A DNA stretch of 64,000 nucleotides, taken from contig JAJFII010000039.1 of the NCBI GenBank assembly GCA_021775095.1, positions 20,253 through 84,252 of the forward strand, in the 5' to 3' direction. The notes beneath the pieces are model-generated. The model ran no database searches. It worked only from the letters and a program-made list of their open reading frames with translations, and was not told where the DNA came from. The stretch is from Rhodospirillales bacterium (lineage in GTDB: Bacteria; Pseudomonadota; Alphaproteobacteria; Rhodospirillales; Casp-alpha2). Below, piece after piece: positions 18,795 through 27,132 of this stretch. How positions within the stretch are numbered: position 1 is the first letter of the stretch; the number at the start of each line of letters is the position of its first letter. A program made the position numbers and the translations under genes.

Positions 18795-19476
18795 CGACGG
18801 CAATGGTTGTCAGCAAATCCTGCGCACTGATCACACCGACCAATTCGCCGTCCCTGACAATTGGCATATGGCGCATTTTGTTTTGGTTCATGCTTTCGAT
18901 GACCTTGGCAATGCGGTCATTCGGTGAACAGGTCCACACGCCGCGGGTCATATGGTCTGCGATGTGATTTTCCAGGGCGGCGCTGCCCTGGTCATGCAGC
19001 GCCCGGATAATATCGCGCTCGGACAACACACCGACCAGTCCTTTTTCCGGGGTGGCGACAACGATCAATCCGATTTTATGGATCGCCAGGATCGATACGG
19101 CGTCGCGCAGTTGGGTTTCCGGCGGCAGAGTTTGAATGCCGGCTCTGGTCGTGTTGACGAGTTCATGGATGTAAATTTTGGCGGCCATGGCCAGCTCTTT
19201 GCGCCGGTCCTTACCGGACCGCCGGCTCTGGGACCGCCGGTCCGCTGCCCGGCGGCTGATTTTATCGGGGTCATCGGCCCAGGTATCTTTTTGCCGACGT
19301 TCGGCGACCCGCCGGTCCTTGCGAACCCGACGGTCCGCCCGGCGGCGTTCCGCCAGTCGGTTGTCTTCTTTGGCCCGGGTTTTTTCATCCCAGGTATTGC
19401 GGCCTCGCCTGTCAAAAACCCGTTTTACCAATTCGATCACCTTTCCGGCGTGCCCTGCAATACCGCCCATTTCCAA
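18790..19476 (-). CDS. CBS-domain-pair protein with Arg-rich N-terminal repeat
   Basis: 228 residues if started at 19476. Residues about 25-95 form a very basic low-complexity region of repeated x-D/E-R-R units (ADRRVRKDRRVAERRQ, then SRRSGKDRRK). From residue 97 on, two CBS domains follow; the second has HMTRGVWTCSPNDRI and MRHMPIVRDGELVGVISAQD. CBS pairs bind adenine nucleotides or SAM and regulate partners. An alternative ATG at 19188 (MAAKIYIHELV) would give only the 132-residue CBS module. The basic region stays open for about 290 bp, with biased composition that looks coding, so I favour the long form. Confidence 0.8.
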   Translation of the reverse strand: MEMGGIAGHAGKVIELVKRVFDRRGRNTWDEKTRAKEDNRLAERRRADRRVRKDRRVAERRQKDTWADDPDKISRRAADRRSQSRRSGKDRRKELAMAAKIYIHELVNTTRAGIQTLPPETQLRDAVSILAIHKIGLIVVATPEKGLVGVLSERDIIRALHDQGSAALENHIADHMTRGVWTCSPNDRIAKVIESMNQNKMRHMPIVRDGELVGVISAQDLLTTIAVG

Positions 19477-19638
19477 CCGATGTTAACCGACCCCGGGCCC
19501 CGGCGGAAGCCAATAACACCGCCACCGCCTAACTTTAAACCCTGTGTTGCCCCAACCCGCCACTTTCGCTACAAGACGCTCAGTTATTCCTCACCGGATT
19601 TGTCACCTCTTTAACGTCTATCACTGTGGAGCGCCCCG

Positions 19639-21318
19639 ATGGCCAGTTACCAATATTCTTATGTTATGAAAAACCTGACCAAAGTTTACCCGGGCGGGCG
19701 GGAAATCTTCAAGGGCATAACATTGTCCTTTCTGCCGGACGCAAAAATTGGCGTGCTCGGGGTTAACGGTGCCGGTAAATCGACCCTTCTCAAAATTATG
19801 GCCGGCCGCGACGGGGAATTTGGCGGCGAGGCCTGGGCGGCGGAGGGTGTCCGGGTTGGTTATCTGGAGCAGGAGCCGGAGCTCGACCCGGATAAAACCG
19901 TTGCCGAAAACGTCACCGACGGGCTCGGCGGCGTCAAGGATCTGATGGACCGGTTTAACGAGATCTCCAATCGCTTCGCCGAACCCATGGACGACGACGA
20001 AATGAATGCGCTGATGGAAGAACAGGGCGAACTGCAGGAGAAAATCGACGCCGTTGACGGATGGGAACTGGACCGGACCATCGAGATCGCCATGGACGCA
20101 CTCAGATGCCCGCCGGGCAGTTCATCGGTGACCAATCTGTCGGGCGGCGAACGGCGGCGGATCGCGCTTTGTCGATTGCTTCTGCAAAAACCGGAAGTTC
20201 TTTTGCTGGACGAGCCGACCAACCACTTGGACGCGGAATCCGTCGCTTGGCTGGAACGCCATTTACGCGACTATGTGGGCACCATTTTGATGGTCACACA
20301 TGATCGCTATTTTCTCGATAACGTCACCGGATGGATCATGGAAATCGATCGCGGTCGCGGCATTCCCTACGAAGGCAATTATTCCAACTGGATGGAACAG
20401 AAATTAAAACGCCTGGCCCAGGAAGAACGCGAAGAGTCGGCCCGCCAGCGCGTTCTGAAACACGAACTGGAATGGGTTCGCCAGTCACCCCGCGCCCGCC
20501 AGGCCAAATCCAAGGCCCGGGTAAACGCCTATGATGATCTTGTCCGGCAAAGCCAGGAAGCGGCTTCTGAAGTTGCACAGATCGTCATTCCCATGGCGCC
20601 GCGTTTGGGCGATCTGGTCATCGAGGCGACGGATCTGAAAAAGGCCTACGGCGAAAAAAACCTGCTCGATGGGTTGAGTTTTAAAATCCCTCCCGGCGCC
20701 ATTGTCGGAGTCATTGGTGCCAACGGTGCCGGCAAAACCACCCTGTTCCGGATGGTCACCCAACAGGAGACTCCCGATGCCGGCAGCATCCGTATCGGTG
20801 ATACGGTTAAACTTGGTTATGTCGATCAGTCCCGCGACAGTCTGGATTCAAGCAAAACCGTCTGGGAAGAAATTTCCGACGGTCAGGATTCCATTGATCT
20901 CGGCACCCGGACCATGCAGAGCCGGGCTTATGTGAGCCAGTTTAATTTCAAAGGCACGGATCAGCAAAAGAAAGTTGGTCAGTTGTCCGGCGGTGAGCGC
21001 AATCGGGTGCATATGGCAAAAATGTTAAAATCCCAAGCCAATGTTTTACTGCTCGACGAGCCGACCAACGATCTCGATGTGGAAACTCTGCGGGCCCTGG
21101 AAGAAGCCATTGCTAATTTTGCCGGCTGCGCCATTGTCATCAGTCACGACCGCTGGTTCCTGGACCGCCTGGCGACCCACATCATATCCTTTGAGGGCGA
21201 CAGTCAGGTGATCTGGTTTGAAGGTAATTATCAGGACTACGAAGACGACAAACGCCGTCGCCTAGGCGATGACGCGACGGAGCCCCACCGAATCAAGTAC
21301 AAACCGCTTCAGAGATAG
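19639..21318 (+). CDS. ettA: Energy-dependent translational throttle protein EttA (ABC-F ATPase)
   Basis: 559 residues with two ABC domains. Domain 1 has GVNGAGKST and LSGGERRRIALCRLLL with LLLDEPTNHLDAES. The arm/linker is RQRVLKHELEWVRQSPRARQAKSKARVNAYD. Domain 2 has GANGAGKTTLF and LSGGERNRVHMAKML with LLLDEPTNDLD. The C-terminus RIKYKPL is intact. It binds the ribosomal E site and gates entry into elongation according to ATP/ADP ratio. The gene ends directly at the edge of the IS1380-like remnant that opens the island, so the insertion left it whole. Confidence 0.96.
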   Translation: MASYQYSYVMKNLTKVYPGGREIFKGITLSFLPDAKIGVLGVNGAGKSTLLKIMAGRDGEFGGEAWAAEGVRVGYLEQEPELDPDKTVAENVTDGLGGVKDLMDRFNEISNRFAEPMDDDEMNALMEEQGELQEKIDAVDGWELDRTIEIAMDALRCPPGSSSVTNLSGGERRRIALCRLLLQKPEVLLLDEPTNHLDAESVAWLERHLRDYVGTILMVTHDRYFLDNVTGWIMEIDRGRGIPYEGNYSNWMEQKLKRLAQEEREESARQRVLKHELEWVRQSPRARQAKSKARVNAYDDLVRQSQEAASEVAQIVIPMAPRLGDLVIEATDLKKAYGEKNLLDGLSFKIPPGAIVGVIGANGAGKTTLFRMVTQQETPDAGSIRIGDTVKLGYVDQSRDSLDSSKTVWEEISDGQDSIDLGTRTMQSRAYVSQFNFKGTDQQKKVGQLSGGERNRVHMAKMLKSQANVLLLDEPTNDLDVETLRALEEAIANFAGCAIVISHDRWFLDRLATHIISFEGDSQVIWFEGNYQDYEDDKRRRLGDDATEPHRIKYKPLQR

Positions 21319-21810
21319 ACGGGAAAACCCCGTGAGGTAACGAAAACCGTCTTTTCAGATCGGTGAAGATATCGCGCGGGTTGGCACCTTTCGCCATGGC
21401 CTCAATAGGGGCGATCTCGCGCACCCGCCATCGGTAAGGCCAGATCACGACGCAGCGTCGCATGATCGGTAACGTCTTCATAACCCAGCGCAATCGCCAG
21501 GACCGGCTGGCGCAGCCGATCAATAAACCAATGTTCGACCTTGCCGTGCCGCCGATCACCGCCGCGACACGGGTGCCGTCAGACCTGAAAACCGGTCCGC
21601 CGGACGCCCCCGTAAAACGCCGCCATTCGATGTGATCTCACCACCCGATATATCTGTCTCAACACGACGGTTAGGACAGGCTGAAAATTCGGAACCAAAA
21701 GAAGTCCAATCTGTCGCCGCTGATCTCTTTGTTAAATTCGATTTGAGAAATTGAAGGGTAACGTGTTATTGCCTATCAGCGGCAACTTTTCATGAACCGT
21801 TCAGGCTGAT
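21319..21810 (-). mobile_element. Degenerate IS1380-family element, left copy
   Basis: Reading the minus strand from about 21670, frameshifted pieces of an IS1380-type transposase appear in order: a V-E-T-D-x-S-G-G-E-I-T-S-N-G-G-V start motif, then DRRHGKVEHWFIDRLRQ, then AIALGYEDVTDHATLRRD. After a deletion comes the later segment EAMAKGANPRDIFTDLK. The pieces lie in different frames with stops, so it is dead. The 5' part (about 21580-21805) is closely similar to 31240-31465, in the same orientation. The identification comes from recalled family motifs. Confidence 0.6.
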
Positions 21811-22232
21811 GTTGCGAGCGATTTGAACACTGGGAACTCCATTTCCCAATCGCCCTTTATAACCGCTCTCTTATGATCGTTCTTAAGAGCCGAAATCTGC
21901 ATCTACCGAACTCCTCATAATCATTTGGGTCGCCAAGGTCTGTTGCAGCGACCCGTTGAAGTTATTCCTACTATTAGTAGAACCCACTTCGGCTCGTACT
22001 TTTGGGTCGGATCCTAAAAATATCCCGTGTTGAGATTTCTTCAAGAGCATGTATCGGGATACGGCAGCCGAAGAAGTCAGACGTCATGGGGTTTATTGAA
22101 CTGAAAAAGGCTCTAAACAAGGTAGAAAAATATTTACACTTGCAAATTGCAAACGAATCAAATTATGCTTTTTTGCAACTTTAATGATAAAAAATAAAAA
22201 ATCCTATTTTGTGAGGCTCGGGGGAAGTGCAA
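21811..22232. other. Leader region of the island operon
   Basis: No convincing gene. A 60-codon frame at 22002-22184 has no good ribosome-binding site and no recognisable motif; short minus-strand frames around 21815-21960 may be decayed mobile DNA. The right part is AT-rich, as expected for a promoter of the operon that starts at 22233. It includes a TTGCAA-A-TTGCAA palindrome (separate entry). Confidence 0.4.
22140..22178. promoter_or_regulatory. TTGCAA palindrome and half-site upstream of island operon
   Basis: TTGCAA-A-TTGCAA at 22140-22152 is a 13-bp dyad with a one-base centre, and another TTGCAA occurs at 22173-22178. These lie 55-95 bp before the first gene of the island operon in AT-rich DNA. 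They look like operator sites, but the region is AT-rich enough that chance cannot be excluded. Confidence 0.3.
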
Positions 22233-24041
22233 ATGTATCCGGTTTTATGCCCATTAAAATCAATTGGTGTGTCTATCGTTGCCCTATTGGCACTCGCCGG
22301 ATGTTCCACCTTTTATTTACATAATGAAGAGGTTCAGCAGCTCACATCAGAAGCAAACGAGGCCGCTGACAGGATCAGCCTCGGCGCGCAATTTGACGCT
22401 CAGGAAACCTTCTTATCCGATCTTGAAAACAAAACACGGAAAATTCAAATCAAAGCGAAATTGGTGGCGCGGGACCTGACTATTGCGCAACTTCTGAATG
22501 CCAGAGAAAGCGTATTTATGGAATTTGATATAAGAAAAAATTTATTTCTTGGGGGAGGACGTCGTGTCGCGCCAAATACACACCAGCTATACCTAAAGGA
22601 AACGTCGCGACGGGACGCCGCGATTGGTCAAATAAACGAACATTTATCAGATCTTTCGGCCGTCAATGGGTCTTTGAAAAAAGGTATTGAAGTTTGTTCA
22701 CAGGCGTTTGATAAAACTGCATTTCTAACGGAAAATGTAACCGGCGACGAGAATATAAAAATCGCCAACGGCCTTATTGATGTGGCCATAAATTCCAATA
22801 ACGACTGTATCAAAATACAATCTGACATCACCGATCTGGAAACGCGGTTCGCCGAATTGGTAGATCCTGACACCCGCAAACGGCTTACCAGAGTTAAAGC
22901 AACTCTGGCGGTCATTAAAGATACCCAGGAAAAGGTAAAAAATGATCTAGAGACAATAACTTCTCACCTGATATGTCTCAAAGCTCAAAAATCCCCGAGT
23001 GGCGAAATCGCAGCCGTTCTATATAAAATGCGTGATTATCTTTTGATCATTGGCAGTCGAGACGTTGTGCTCCCCGATGGCGATGAAGACCAAAAAAAAG
23101 ATAACAAAACAAAAAAACCAGACCTTTCGAAATGCCCAGACGTCGCAACGGCCTATAAGACGCTATCCAATATCGGTTTAGGAAAAAAGGTTGACGGTAA
23201 ACCCGACGACAAACCAAACCCTGCGGAGATCCTTGAGGCAAGACAGCAGCTTTTTAGAAACATCGATACATACGCTACATACGCAGAGAAAATACTGCCG
23301 GGCTTAAAAGAAGCCAGAGCTGAATTCATGACGATCCAACTTATGGCTGTTCTTGCGGCCCTCGCCAATCAACCGTCGACGGACCCGACAGACACGATCG
23401 ACGAGACCGCCCATTCTGAAGAAATCGCCACCGCAAAACTTTGGATGCGTACCCTTGGCAGTTTGATGAATGCGGCGGCACAGTTGGGCCGTACAAATCA
23501 ACCGAGTATGGACGCATTGCTTGTGGAAATTGCCTATCAACAATACCAATCGGCGCTTGCCGCAGCTCAACTGACCTCCTTGAAAAAGCAACAAGATCTA
23601 TTAAATTTGAGCCGTTTGGCGCAAATTCAGAGAACTGTCTATTGGGCACAGGCTGCGAATGCTCGTGATTCCCTTGAATTACCGGCAACAAATAACTCGT
23701 GCCCCGGTGTCGACTTAAAACAGGCGACGGGCCTCGCTCGGGTTATTGATAAGTGTAAAGGAACCAAGGCGGCACGCCATGCAGGCGAAATTCTGTTGTT
23801 TGTCAGTCAGGCCTTTAATCGGGGTGATGTCCAGGCCCATATTGTCGAATTTGATCTTACTAATCTTTCCCGTAAAACCGCAGTTTCCATGGACCGGGTC
23901 GCCTTTGAAGGACGGGTCGCGATCTTAAAACCCGTGTTGTCTAAATTAAAAGAATATGGCGAAAGCGGAATAAAGACCGAAGAAATTGTCGAATTGTTGA
24001 AAGCGTTTGGCCTGAGCGCAATTGCTTTTGGGGTGAATTGA
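22233..24041 (+). CDS. Island lipoprotein 1 (602 aa, unknown function)
   Basis: The ATG at 22233 is preferred over the GTG at 22227 because GGGGGAA lies 6 bp upstream. The N-terminus MYPVLCPLKSIGVSIVALLALAGC is a lipoprotein signal with lipobox LAGC and acylated Cys24. The 578-residue mature protein is mostly predicted helix with coiled-coil-like stretches (SDLENKTRKIQIKAKLVARD; AYQQYQSALAAAQLTSLKKQQ) and a Lys-rich linker DEDQKKDNKTKKPDLSK near residue 290. I recognise no catalytic motif. Gene 1 of a seven-gene operon, ending 1 bp before gene 2. The base composition is AT-richer than in the flanks, consistent with transfer. Confidence 0.85.
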   Translation: MYPVLCPLKSIGVSIVALLALAGCSTFYLHNEEVQQLTSEANEAADRISLGAQFDAQETFLSDLENKTRKIQIKAKLVARDLTIAQLLNARESVFMEFDIRKNLFLGGGRRVAPNTHQLYLKETSRRDAAIGQINEHLSDLSAVNGSLKKGIEVCSQAFDKTAFLTENVTGDENIKIANGLIDVAINSNNDCIKIQSDITDLETRFAELVDPDTRKRLTRVKATLAVIKDTQEKVKNDLETITSHLICLKAQKSPSGEIAAVLYKMRDYLLIIGSRDVVLPDGDEDQKKDNKTKKPDLSKCPDVATAYKTLSNIGLGKKVDGKPDDKPNPAEILEARQQLFRNIDTYATYAEKILPGLKEARAEFMTIQLMAVLAALANQPSTDPTDTIDETAHSEEIATAKLWMRTLGSLMNAAAQLGRTNQPSMDALLVEIAYQQYQSALAAAQLTSLKKQQDLLNLSRLAQIQRTVYWAQAANARDSLELPATNNSCPGVDLKQATGLARVIDKCKGTKAARHAGEILLFVSQAFNRGDVQAHIVEFDLTNLSRKTAVSMDRVAFEGRVAILKPVLSKLKEYGESGIKTEEIVELLKAFGLSAIAFGVN

Positions 24042-24042
24042 T

Positions 24043-24618
24043 ATGAAAAAACCATATGCGGTAAAACACCGGGTTCTTCTGAGCTTGCTTTGCATTGCTG
24101 TCTTCGGCTGTTCCGTTCCGAAGCCGGTATTAACGGCAAGCGACGCAGTTATCAAACACACCACAGCTCTTAAAAAACAATCGAATGATTTTGTTGCACA
24201 GGCCAACGCTGTCCGGCAACGGGCGGAAAAACGTCTCGCCTCGGCCTATGGGAAAATAGCAGGAAGTCAGGCATTACTGGCCAATGAAGAGAAATTATAT
24301 CTGCTATTATCTGACAAGACGGGTCCATCAATCCTCAAACAGATTCGATCGGACGACCCGGTTATCCTAAAGGACCCCTATGGGCATCTGTCTATTGTCA
24401 ACGGATATACCGCAGATGAAATTAAATTCGGTCCTATCAAAAAAGATACAAAAGACTTGGACATCATCATTAAAAACATCAATGCCGTTCGCAGCGAGAA
24501 GCCGCAGTTGGAAGGTGCGACGTTTATTTTTAAAACCATTGAGAAAATAAACGCATCCCTTAAAACGGCTAAAGATCAGTCAGAAAATGATGACACGACT
24601 GACAAGGAAAATAAATAG
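24043..24618 (+). CDS. Island lipoprotein 2 (191 aa, unknown function)
   Basis: MKKPYAVKHRVLLSLLCIAVFGC is a lipoprotein signal with lipobox VFGC and Cys23. The mature part is helical and charged (ALKKQSNDFVAQANAVRQR; INASLKTAKDQ) with a middle segment PVILKDPYGHLSIVNGYTADE. No family is recognised. It starts 1 bp after the 602-aa lipoprotein gene, which implies translational coupling and probably a complex of the two at the membrane. The C-terminus is strongly acidic and basic (ENDDTTDKENK). Confidence 0.82.
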   Translation: MKKPYAVKHRVLLSLLCIAVFGCSVPKPVLTASDAVIKHTTALKKQSNDFVAQANAVRQRAEKRLASAYGKIAGSQALLANEEKLYLLLSDKTGPSILKQIRSDDPVILKDPYGHLSIVNGYTADEIKFGPIKKDTKDLDIIIKNINAVRSEKPQLEGATFIFKTIEKINASLKTAKDQSENDDTTDKENK

Positions 24619-24666
24619 ACCCTACAAATACCGCAGGTGCGGCGATAGAGAGCAGGAGACTGGGTT

Positions 24667-25023
24667 ATGGCCTTAAGCGACGAATCGATAAATAACTTAA
24701 CCGAGCGGGATCGGACCCGTTACGCAATCAGTGAAAAAATGAAATCGATTGATCGCACGATTATTCAGGCCATTAAACAGAATGACCAGGCAACGGTTGC
24801 GCATTTTGAATCGAAACGAAGTGTCTATGAGGATCGTTACGACGCGGCTAAGGATGCGACAAATGTCATTGATGCGGCGACCGTGGCGGAAGTTATTGCA
24901 ATTCGTGATGCAGTCAACGGTTTGGACAAACTCATCGCCGATAATAAGGCACTGCGCGACATCATCAATGCAACAACTGAACTTCTCTCCAAACCGGCAG
25001 GTACGGTTAAGGTGAAAGCCTGA
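24667..25023 (+). CDS. Island small helical protein (118 aa)
   Basis: 118 residues with no signal peptide or membrane segment, so probably cytosolic. It is almost entirely predicted alpha-helix, with heptad-like spacing in RTRYAISEKMKSIDRTIIQA and AVNGLDKLIADNKALRDII. AGGAGACTGGGTT precedes the ATG. It lies 48 bp after lipoprotein 2 and 39 bp before the large membrane protein, in the same direction. It may bind the coiled-coil region of that protein, but this is only inferred from neighbourhood. Confidence 0.8.
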   Translation: MALSDESINNLTERDRTRYAISEKMKSIDRTIIQAIKQNDQATVAHFESKRSVYEDRYDAAKDATNVIDAATVAEVIAIRDAVNGLDKLIADNKALRDIINATTELLSKPAGTVKVKA

Positions 25024-25062
25024 TCATGGGATAACGGGCCTTAAATTCGCAAAGAGGATAAC

Positions 25063-27114
25063 ATGCGCAGATTCCGCCGACAGATATCGCAAGCAATATT
25101 TGGTTTATCCCTATCGATAATTTCCATTGTCGGCACTGCTGGAGGATTAGCGGCCGCGGAAATCACTATCGCGCCGAAATCCATTGCCTTTCCCTCTTCC
25201 ATCGACCCTTCACAAAAACAAAAGGTTTTTGTTTCTGCAGGATCCGATGAAACCCTCGAACTGAGCGCAGTTTTGATCCATTCCATCATCGGGCCGTCCG
25301 GTGTTGAAATGTCTAATACCGCGGTCACCTCGACCTATGAGAATTCTCCCACTTCATTGGCAACCATTTCATTGTCGTTGAAGCCGTCTGACTTTCAATA
25401 CCCTGGCACTTACCAAATTGCGATCCGAATTCGGGGAGACCATAAGACAAAGACCGAAACCACCGGATTCGATAAAATGATGGGACTTGTCCTGGTAAGA
25501 CCGGAATTAAATCTCAATCTCTCAATCGAAAAAGACCGCTTGTTTATTCTTGAACGTTCCTTTCCGTGGAAAGACGCGCAGGCCTCGACACATTTTTTAA
25601 TTTCCGCAGAGAATCAGGTCCGGGTAGATGCTGTATCCGTTAAGGCAACGGACGTATCACACCAGATAACAGCGAGCGGTTCTACGTCCGCTGTTTCAGA
25701 TACACAGGGTAGAATAACGCCATCGTCGCCTATATCTTTAACTGAAAATCTTGGCTCCGGCATTCTCCAGTTTTCTTCCTTTGATCGGTCTGGCGATTTT
25801 CGATCGGCCTTGTTTTTTTCCGGCGCGGGCCTGGCAAAACCTGTGAAAGTGCCCATTCAAATTCAGGTGAAAGACAGTTGGTATTTTCCTATGTTTGTTA
25901 TTTTTTTGGGGGTGATGCTGGGTTCCGTTGTCGATTGGATCGTTCGAAGATGGCGGCCGGAGCAAATGATTCGAATCCGACTGGCGGAGCTTCGACATCG
26001 GGTCGAAGTTTTTGCAACCATTGTCGACACCCACCAGAACACGCAAACGATACGCAATTTATTAAACCAGATTTGGAAACTGGAAAACAATGTCGAGATT
26101 TTAAATGTTACAGATGCGGACATTACCGCTCTCGACTTGGCGATTAACGACTTACAGGCAGTGCTGGTAGAAACCCAAAACAAGGCCAATTTGGCCCATG
26201 AGACTCTTGAACGAGATATCAACACCGCCAAAAGGTCTCTGACCCAATTTTTAGAACCAGATGATTTTGATGACATTGAAGTTGCTACCCGACGATCTAA
26301 CCAGTTACTCATCGTCGGACGATCGGATGCCGCGTTAAAGGAAATTCAACAAACAGACCTCCTATTGCGTGACGTGCAAAAAACGGTTGTAGAGAGAACC
26401 CTAACAAAATTAGCGACCCTGCTCGAAAATATTCAGGAAGAAACAATAAAAGTTCAATTTACGTCACGGTTGAAGGCGTTGTCGGATTCTTTCGTGCAGA
26501 CGATGTCAATTGCGGATATCGGACAAAAGCTCATTAGCCTCGAACAGGATCTGATTAATGTACAGTCACCATCTCCGCTCAGGGCCCATGCGTCGAGCCC
26601 CAAAAGCCTGACGCAAGAACCAGTGACGATACTCATGTTGCCAGAAAATTCTGCGCAACACCGTGTCAATGAACCGGTGACGTTCGCGATCTCCGGTACC
26701 ATTCCAGACATTAAAACCATAACCTGGAACTTTGGTTCGGGCGGAGTGCCGGGCGATGGGGCTTCCAATTCTCTTGTCCGAACCTTTATAACACCTGGGT
26801 TTTATTCAGCGCGCGCTGAAATCGAATTGGTTGGCGGGGGTGTGTGCAGCGTCGGCCCCATCGCCTTCATGATTAAGGCCAGTGAAAACCAAAATAAACT
26901 GGCTGCGGCTGCGCGGAGAATTCGCGGTTCGGACAGCATTATTATCCTTTTTTCTTTGATTGCCGCGACAGGCGTTGGGTTTATTGCAAACTATTCAGAC
27001 AAGCCGTTCGGATCCTTTGAGGATTATTTGATTGCCTTTTTGTGGGGGTTTGGCATTGAGAAAACGGTTCGCGGGTTCTCTGCAACATTTAATGTGTTGA
27101 ATACAGGCAAGTAA
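25063..27114 (+). CDS. Island membrane protein with coiled coil and PKD-like domain (683 aa)
   Basis: Domains in order: a signal peptide to about residue 32 (VGTAGGLAAAE); a beta-rich exported region to about 270; a membrane helix at about 272-293 (FPMFVIFLGVMLGSVVDWIV) followed by Arg-rich RRWRPEQ, which suggests the cytosolic side; a long helical coiled coil at about 300-510; a PKD-like beta-sandwich at about 521-610 (ITWNFGSGGVPGDG, then FITPGFYSARAEI); and a C-terminal hydrophobic pair (IIILFSLIAATGVGFIANYS; DYLIAFLWGFGIEKTV). If the topology is right, the PKD fold is cytosolic, which is unusual. No catalytic motif is seen. Likely the membrane scaffold of the island system. Confidence 0.85.
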   Translation: MRRFRRQISQAIFGLSLSIISIVGTAGGLAAAEITIAPKSIAFPSSIDPSQKQKVFVSAGSDETLELSAVLIHSIIGPSGVEMSNTAVTSTYENSPTSLATISLSLKPSDFQYPGTYQIAIRIRGDHKTKTETTGFDKMMGLVLVRPELNLNLSIEKDRLFILERSFPWKDAQASTHFLISAENQVRVDAVSVKATDVSHQITASGSTSAVSDTQGRITPSSPISLTENLGSGILQFSSFDRSGDFRSALFFSGAGLAKPVKVPIQIQVKDSWYFPMFVIFLGVMLGSVVDWIVRRWRPEQMIRIRLAELRHRVEVFATIVDTHQNTQTIRNLLNQIWKLENNVEILNVTDADITALDLAINDLQAVLVETQNKANLAHETLERDINTAKRSLTQFLEPDDFDDIEVATRRSNQLLIVGRSDAALKEIQQTDLLLRDVQKTVVERTLTKLATLLENIQEETIKVQFTSRLKALSDSFVQTMSIADIGQKLISLEQDLINVQSPSPLRAHASSPKSLTQEPVTILMLPENSAQHRVNEPVTFAISGTIPDIKTITWNFGSGGVPGDGASNSLVRTFITPGFYSARAEIELVGGGVCSVGPIAFMIKASENQNKLAAAARRIRGSDSIIILFSLIAATGVGFIANYSDKPFGSFEDYLIAFLWGFGIEKTVRGFSATFNVLNTGK

Positions 27115-27132
27115 ATTATTTGGGGACACTTG

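Noticed and set aside
22002..22184. 60-codon ORF before the island operon
   Set aside because: No ribosome-binding site, no motif, and it overlaps likely promoter DNA; kept only as part of the leader region.
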